A stretch of 64,000 nt of DNA, taken from assembly GCA_030770425.1 (NCBI GenBank), contig JASJFT010000110.1, positions 1 through 64,000 on the forward strand, given 5' to 3'. The translations under genes and the position numbers were made by a program. Under the pieces are notes generated by a model. It saw only the letters and a list, made by a program, of their open reading frames with translations, was not told where the DNA came from and did not search any database. Shown here piece after piece: positions 57,011-64,000 of this stretch. Each line of letters opens with the position of its first letter. Positions within the stretch are counted from its first letter, which is position 1. The DNA comes from Darksidea phi. Taxonomy: Eukaryota > Ascomycota > Dothideomycetes > Pleosporales > Lentitheciaceae.

Positions 57011-59781
57011 TACGAATGAGGGGCAAGAGACGTGCTACTAGGTGGGCGAGCCCAACTCTGGTATATTCGCCTAAGTAGTTTGTGATCGATGCCTCTGCGA
57101 CGAGGTCTGGTATGCGGACGTTCGATGCACCGATCCCGCCGGTGTCGCAAGGGCCTGGAGCGGTCAAGAGCCGGGGGGAGGGGGGGAGTAAATCAGGAAT
57201 CGGCTCTGGAAAGCAATATGTTAGCTTCCAAGGCTCAATGATGGAACATGGGATGCAGTGTGATTCTCGAGGACTGCCGGAAGGGCCGCATCGGGGTGGG
57301 TGTGGCTGGCCGTCGTCGGCGCCCGGGTTGGATGAGGTACAAGGAGCCAGGCAATGACAGCGCCGAAGCCCTCGCGGGCCACCCACAAGCACCATAACAA
57401 GTGCTAAGACGGTCGCATAGGGCGAATGGAAGGTATACTTACAGCTGCGACTGTGTGCAAGCCAAATGGACTCAGATGGTGCGCTGCGATCTGGTTCCGT
57501 ATTCCGCCGCTGGGTGGCAGCAGCCAGGTCAGCGGTCGAGTGCGCACAGCGGATAGTGGGCCATAGAGACGTTCGATGACAGTTCCAGGGGTTTTGTCAA
57601 CGAGACTGGGGCTTACCGGTAGTGATGATGCGAGTGGCCACAGGAGTGTGGTGGGAGAGAGAAGAGGAGGAGGGATGGACGGTGTTGAGCTTCCACACAT
57701 CGGCTTAGCGAACAGACCAGCTCCACTACGCAGCCAGCAGGCAACCCACCGACAGCGTCATGCACACATTTGCTGCGATCGCAATTGCTGTTTTCTTGGT
57801 CGCCTTCTAATTTAAACCACATATCTGTTTCAAAGAACCACTGGCATTGCGCAAGCGCCGCAGCGCAGACGTCTACGCTGCCATGATACGGGAGCGCTTG
57901 TCTCGAGCCTCCTGCGTGCACCAGATATCCTCATGTGGAGGTACCGCTACGGGCTAAAAGGCGCATGTACACTGATCCCAGATGGCCAACGCAAAGTTGT
58001 CTTTGATCTATGCCACTCGAGCTCCGTCTGAGACCGGGACTCTGGGGTGCGAGCTACGCGCCAATGAACTGAAAGGCTACGGATGCATCAAGCAAACCGC
58101 TAAACAGAATTAATCCGCGCAAGACGGACTGATATCTGCTGCTACAGGCGCTCGCAAAACGCTCGGGCTTGGCCAATGAGCTGACGGGCGCATTTTGTGT
58201 TGGCCGAGAAGTCAGTATTGTTCCATGTCTCCGTTCGAGCACCGTGATACGCAGTCGAGCGCTGTTGGGCACCCTAATGCGCGAGGACTGCATTCCTGGA
58301 TTGCCGTGACGAAGCGGCATGATTAAAGACGGGAAGGGGTCCTTTTGGCCAGCTTGGGGTAGCCGCTGGGGATTCGTTGGCAGCGAAGCGCGGCGTCTAT
58401 ATGGAATCTCGGTGTCAGACAACTGCCAAACACCATCGCAGGAAGCCTGCCCAGGCCGCCTACTATACTGGCAGCGCACTACAATAGCAGTCGAGATTGC
58501 GCGTAGCTACGGCAAAGTGGATGCGGGCGGATGCGGGCTCGAAATTTCGACCCTGCATGACGAACAAGCAACGGCGCATTTACATACGTAGTGCCTCCAC
58601 ACCGTTTTCGCATTTAGCAGACTTGGACATGCGGCCCACAGCAGGAGGGGCGTTGGATCTGCACGGAGACGTCTTCCGCTCTTTGCGCAGCTGCTGTCGC
58701 GCGCAGAGAGATGGATGGCTTTCCGGCCAGTCGGCAGCGTGATGTGATCACGGCGCCCACGGACATGTAGTCGGTGAACAGCACACCGCGGCCTTCCGCC
58801 CGCGTGGACGGACAAAGCGAGCGACAGACCGGCCAACGTGCCCACTCCAACTCCGAGCAGCAGCCAGACGTCGGATAGTCAAAACAATGGCCTCTCCAGG
58901 CCTCTCCATGCCTCTCCAGTGCGGGGCACCGGCGGCGTAGCGCGAGGGAAGCGCAGGCAGATGTCCACTGGGGTTTTGAAACTGGTGGCAGTGCGGGTTG
59001 CGATAGGCTGTCGAACGTCGGATGGCGGCTGGCGCCGTCAGCTACGAGGATCGCAAGCACGGCGCGACAACGGCACAGGCCTCGGCGACCGCAAGAGGCT
59101 GTTTGTTGCATCGAGCGAGGCCCGCGAAGAGGGTAGATGTCGCGGAAGTGGTGTTTGAGTGTCACGGGATTTGGCGCTTCGCGCGTGCTGATTATTTGCT
59201 TGGCAGACGCAGCCGACGCGACGTGCGCATGCTCGCCATATCTCCGCAACGCGGGCCGAAATAATGCGCAAAAAACGCAGGACAGCCTCCATGGCATGAG
59301 TAGAGGTGCAGGACAATTTATCGAGCCGCAGTCGCTACGGTGGAGGGGTGCGCATACATTTCATGTTCAAGCAAGCTGCGACCGCCGACGTGTTCGCCCA
59401 ATGACGACAGATGCCATCGGCCCGGCAACGGCAGACAGGGATGCTGCTCTAGCCTGCGCCTAACCATTCCCGGCGCGAGGGGGCCCAAGCTCGCGTCCAT
59501 GTTTAGAGTTGCTTGTGGATGCATCAAAACACAACAAGCCAGGCCTACAAATTGTCGACCTTCCACCTCGTCGTGTTCGAAGCGCATCTCGTGTATCTCT
59601 TTGCCGCCGACTTACCCCCATAGATGGACTCATAATTGTTTTTATCCCACGGCCATTGTCTGAACCAGCTGCGACTGTCTGCTCCCCTTGCTGAGCTTGC
59701 ACATAGAGCTCTCCTTTATTGCGAGCGTACCGTCTGCGCAGTCCGGACGAGTAACAACCCCATTGTCGCCGAGCCGCCATC
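57011..59781. promoter_or_regulatory. 2.8-kb divergent intergenic region upstream of cyclin B and the Zn2Cys6 gene
   Basis: The longest gene-free stretch in the window. Many short ORFs are Arg/Cys-rich and not protein-like. It may hold long 5' leaders or a non-coding RNA, but I can name neither. It contains the decamer array at 58891-58920. Confidence 0.45.
58891..58920 (+). repeat. CCTCTCCAKG decamer, three copies
   Basis: Three consecutive decamers (two ending GG/TG, the third GT) in the cyclin B upstream region. Confidence 0.8.
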
Positions 59782-61882
59782 ATGAATTCCAAGGTGAGCT
59801 CTCCTCTTACCTGCCTTCACCTCCTGTCTCCGTGATGGCGGATTCCTCGGCCCCGTCGTCGCCGTACTAATCTTCCGCCTTCACACTCGCACCTCGTTTC
59901 GCAGCGCTGACAGCCCTTTCCCGCAGCCTCTAAAACCGCTACGGGCTCTTCAGCCTCAGAACGAGAACGTGCCGCCCCAGAGCTTCACCGGCAAATCCAT
60001 CCACCACCGGAACAAGTCGACGCCGGCTTTGTCAACCCTGATGTCTGTAGGAGGACTGAAGGCAGCCGCTGCCAAACGCGCCCCGTTCGCCGACACGAGC
60101 AACACGAGCAGACTTCTGGTAAAAGACGACATGCAGGTCCTCAGCAAGCCAAAGGAGAACAACGTCCTCAAGGACACTGCCTTCGTCTCGACCAAGGACT
60201 TTGTGAAGCCAAACGCGCTCAACCGACCGGCCCAGCGCCCTCTGGGAAACATCACCAACAAGGTAAATGCCGTCAATGGCTCGGAGCAGCTAAGTTCCGC
60301 CGTGTCTAAACACGTCGCGCAGGACCACTACTCCACCGGAGCTCCGAAAGCATTGTTGAAGAAGGCCACAACTGTCTTCCGAGAACAACACTCAGACCCC
60401 ATCCCAGAATCTGTCGGATTACACGTCCCGACGCGTCAACCACTAAAGGCCGCTGTCGAGCCCGCTCAAAACGCGACGCATCGCGCCGAGAAACCAGATG
60501 TCCGCGAGTCTGCTCCCTCATTGCTTCCGGGTGATAAGGTCGTGCAGCGCAAACCACTTGAGACCGTTGAGCTTCTCCCGCGCATCAGAGAAGAGAAGGT
60601 CGTAGATGCTTGTATCGAGAGCAAGTATGCCAGCACTTACGTTGAGGTGAAGGACGAGGAGTACGAACATGTCGTTGCTCTGGAGGAACAGGCGCGCATC
60701 TTGGAGCAGCAGCGCAACGAAGAGCTCGTCAAGCCGCATGGCGTCGCTGTCGGTGACCAAGACGAGTACTGGGACGAAGATGAGGAGGAAGAGTACTTTG
60801 ATGCCGACGGCTATACCACCGCAAGGTCTCTGCGGTCTCGCGGCGATAACACGACCGGCGGTGTCACCCTCGTTCTCGCCCCGCGCGTCACTGCCAAGTC
60901 AAAGCGCGAGCTAGAAGCCGCAGCGCAATGGGTGGAGGACAACAAATCAAAAGAGGATGCCGAAGACGAGTTGTGGGACACGTCCATGGTCGCTGAATAT
61001 GGAGACGAGATCTTTGAGTACATGCACACTCTTGAAGAAAAGATGCGACCCAATGCTTCGTACATGGACCACCAAGCGGAGATCCAGTGGTCCATGCGAG
61101 CAGTCCTCATGGACTGGCTAGTCCAGGTTCACAACCGGTTCACGCTCCTCCCGGAGACGCTTTTCCTCAGCGTTAATTATGTCGACCGTTTCCTCTCTTC
61201 CAAGGTCGTCTCCCTTGGCAAACTGCAGCTCGTTGGTGCGACTGCTCTCTTCCTAGCCGCGAAGTACGAAGAGATCAACTGCCCGTCCGTGAAAGAGATC
61301 GTTTACATGGTTGACGGCGCCTACACTATCGATGAGGTCCTCAAGGCTGAGCGGTTCATGCTTAGCATGCTTCAGTTCGAACTTGGCTGGCCAGGGCCCA
61401 TGAGCTTCCTACGAAGGATCAGTAAAGCTGACGATTACGACCTCGAGACACGTACACTTTCCAAGTACTTCCTTGAGGTTACCATCATGGATGAACGCTT
61501 TGTCGGATGTGCTCCCAGCTTCCTTGCTGCGGGTGCCCATTGCCTTGCTCGCTTGATGCTAAAGAAGGGTGACTGGGTATGTCTATCTTAACTCACCTGC
61601 TTCCAACTCCCATGCAGACTTTTTCCTAACCCATAGTAGTCGCAAGCTCACGTTCATTACTCCGGGTATACCTTACAACAGCTCCGCCAGCTGGTGTCCG
61701 TCATTCAGGAGTGCTGCGACAACCCACAAAAGCATCATTCTGCCGTTTATGACAAGTATACGGACAAACGCTACAAGCGTGCCTCCGTGTTTGTCGAGAC
61801 AGAAATCAGCAAGGGTTTCCAGCTTCCTTTCGTGTCTAGGGACAGCCTTGCCGGTCATGGCCAGATCTGGAGACGAAAGTGA
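59782..61882 (+). CDS. nimE: G2/mitotic B-type cyclin
   Basis: Activates Cdk1 for entry into mitosis. Exons 59782-59793 (12 nt), 59927-61576 and 61640-61882 give 634 aa. Cyclin box: MRAVLMDWLVQVHNRFTLLP, ETLFLSVNYVDRFLSS, LQLVGATALFLAAKYEEINC, then the second fold (FELGWPGPMSFLRRISKADD, DERFVGCAPSFLAAGAHCLA, and HVHYSGYTLQQLRQLV after the last intron). The MRAxLxDWL and FLAAKYEE words are those of B-type cyclins. Two destruction-box-like sites in the N-terminal 150 residues: RAPFADTSN and RPLGNITN. The protein ends FVSRDSLAGHGQIWRRK. The tiny first exon is shown by the in-frame join MNSKPLKPLRALQPQNENVP. Confidence 0.93.
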
Positions 61883-64000
61883 ATACACTAAATCCCGCGG
61901 TTTTTGGTTGCGCAGCTTTTCTGACAGTGGGCTTATAGGTGCAGCCGTCTTGTATCTACTGGACAGCAGCCCTATCTCCCGCCGCCAGCTAGGAGCCAAC
62001 AAGCCATGCGCGAAAGCAATCGCCACCACCTTCTCCATTCTTGTTTATTGTTCTCCGACTCAAGGCGGTTCGGCGGCCTTCAGGAATATCAGCATCCGGC
62101 AAGGTCCTCGACTCCTTCATTCCCTTCGACAGTTCATGGCGCATACGGGTTCCCCGCCTAATCAAACCTCCACGGTCACTACCTCTTTAGTATCTCGTTA
62201 TCGGCTCGGCGTACGCGTGATCTTTCGGGAGCATGGTGGCAGACTCGGACTTTCGAACCAAATCAGGTGGGAAAAGAGCGTCGCTTCGACCAACTTTTTT
62301 CACACTCTCCTCTTCCACTGTATCTTCTTTGCATTGCGAGCGTGGTGGATCTTTTCTTTTCCGTATCTTCGGAATGGCGCACTCACGATGAGACGAAGTC
62401 ATGAAAAAATACATCCAGACTTAATTCCTCTCCCCCTTCTTGGGCTTTTTTCCACTTCGCAATAAGAATAGATACCCTCTGAGGGCTCTTTTTCCCTTTC
62501 TTTCCCTTTTCCTCTTTTTTTGTCTCCTCCGTCGATTCTTCAGGGTGGGGGTGGAATAACCGGCTTGGTGCGTGGTGCGTGAGAGAGACGTAGCGGAGGA
62601 TTGCCCCGCTTAAATTCTTGGGCGGGCGTCTGAAGCTATACGTAGATCGAAAAAAAGCGCTTAATCCTACTTCTTGGTATGCATTCACCCCCTTGTGTTG
62701 GGGGCTGTGTAATGTTGTCGTGATTCTATCGCTTGATTGTTGCAATCAGGCTGGGTGCTCCGCTTAGCAGTAGCTATTCACTCGATGCATATCGATTTGA
62801 GGAAGCCTGCCCAGGCGAGGCTTGTTCGCAGACGGTTTACGAAGGCGAACTAGAGGTAGGTATGTCGAGTGCATAGCATCATCGTTGATTGGTATGGGGA
62901 TGTCGTCGCTATCAGCCGACCTTGGTTTGACTCGATGTTTCGCCCTTCCCTAACATTCTCTAGTGCAGCACCTTTCGAGCAAGCTAATCTTTCGTATGCT
63001 ACTATATCCCCGTATCGCCACTCTATGCGAGCCACAGGAACTGGATATATGACTGCAGCGCTGTTTTATTTTATGAGATACTTTACAATAGTTTTCTTTT
63101 TGGCGTCCAACAACCGTGTAGGTAATGGCCGGTGCGAATCGTCCAGCAAAGATATGCCCAGCAAAGCGAAGGACGTCGGATCAACGGCACGTTTGAACTC
63201 GGAATTCGTAGAAAGACGGTCTGGTAGTGACGAGCGTTGGAGAGAGTGTGTGCTAAAAGCTTAGAAATACATATGGTGTTACTAATCCTAGTGACACTTG
63301 TTATTGGTATGTCCTCGGCATACTTTTCGAAGCATCATCTCCTCGGTCGCGGACACTTGCCTTATGACCGATAGTACTATGCACAGCCCTACGGCTCTAT
63401 TATCGTGTATAAGGTTGGGTATAGCATCTTTACTGTCTACGAACTCTTACTGTAATTCGTGCAAATCTTACAAAAGAGACTCCCACTATGCAAACCCGAA
63501 CAAATTATCGGCCTACTTGGGTTAGTGTGGCATGACAGAATAACTTGAGTAGCATCATATCATCGAAGAGCGAGAGAGGGAAGATGAGAAATAGGGTTGA
63601 AGTTTCTTGGAAACCTAATGGAAGGGAGAGATTGGTCGTAAGTTAGAATATCTTGTGATTAACACGCTGACTCGGAATAGACAGCTTCCACAGCCTTAAA
63701 TATCGTTTATATGATTTCAACGTCGGTATTTGGCTATAGCATTCCTGAAGCTAGATTCCACTATGCATGCCCCTAATCTGCCCTATACGCCTACCCTCGA
63801 CCCTTCCTGGCAGCGTTCTCAACTTCACACGCTCGCCTCCAACATCTTTCGCTGTTGTTACGCAACGTTTTACTGTCCGGGTATCTCAAATATGCCCATT
63901 GGTGTATCGGTTCACCACCGTGTCTCTTCATAGCTCAAGAAATCTGCTGGCGTGCGGGGAAGGGATGCAGTAAAGCTCATTGCGTGACCCCCTCCTGCGG
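61883..64000. other. Gene-free right end of the window
   Basis: 2.1 kb. The first few hundred bases are the cyclin B 3' UTR, with T-rich tracts near 62440-62525. Beyond 62,860 the DNA is more AT-rich, with only short ORFs (for example 131 codons at 62869-63264) that are not protein-like. No tRNA or repeat family recognised. Confidence 0.45.

Noticed and set aside
58614..59297. 227-codon minus-strand ORF in the cyclin B upstream gap
   Set aside because: High Arg/Cys/Ser composition, no motif, overlapped by several similar ORFs on the other strand.
61569..62465. 298-codon plus-strand ORF at the cyclin B 3' end
   Set aside because: It reads through an intron and the last exon of cyclin B in the wrong frame; the cyclin frame is clearly the coding one there.

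Overview
The window is nuclear DNA of a filamentous ascomycete (Pezizomycotina; Dothideomycetes is my guess, not shown). The signs are dense genes on both strands, many GT-AG introns of about 46-70 nt with CTAAC-like branch sites, and fungal families: an Ams2-type GATA factor, Fta4, a SidJ-like DUF1749 hydrolase, a T4HN-reductase-like SDR, a Zn2Cys6 protein and an NB-ARC/TPR NOD-like receptor. Exon models were joined by hand from splice signals and frame. Most close exactly in frame.

Layout. 1-38.8 kb is mostly housekeeping: SGF29-like SAGA subunit (partial), mannose-6-phosphate isomerase, a coiled-coil protein, an unknown gene broken by two in-frame TAGs, kinetochore Fta4, a CSC1/OSCA channel flanked by two related LOR/tubby-like genes, an F-box protein, PIF1 helicase, PUB1-like RNA-binding protein, an acidic coiled-coil protein, Ams2, SmD2, dihydroxyacetone kinase, a SurE phosphatase and an SDR. 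38.8-47.4 kb looks accessory: AT-rich spacers, simple repeats, a possible relic ORF, an NLR, a damaged partner gene, a metallophosphoesterase and a nucleotidyltransferase-fold gene. 47.4-62 kb returns to core genes: DUF1749 hydrolase, EDC3, a transglutaminase-like cytokinesis-type protein, a Zn2Cys6 protein and cyclin B. The last 2 kb has no recognisable gene.

Most notable locus: 40.4-43.9 kb. A minus-strand NLR starts with a short Gly-rich motif (PVDGHVVIPGTYTAAG followed by GTTNFH). A divergently placed plus-strand gene ends with nearly the same motif (PISGRYVIPGAHTTAG followed by TVNFNF). This is the layout of fungal amyloid-signalling NLR/effector pairs (SesB-type hydrolase effector). The partner keeps the start and end of the hydrolase and the motif but has lost the catalytic middle, so the locus looks like a decayed or remodelled cell-death pair.

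Functionally, several core genes act in RNA metabolism (PUB1, EDC3, SmD2), chromosome and cell-cycle biology (Fta4, Ams2, PIF1, cyclin B, SGF29) and sugar metabolism (PMI, DAK). I see no sign that they form a cluster with one pathway.
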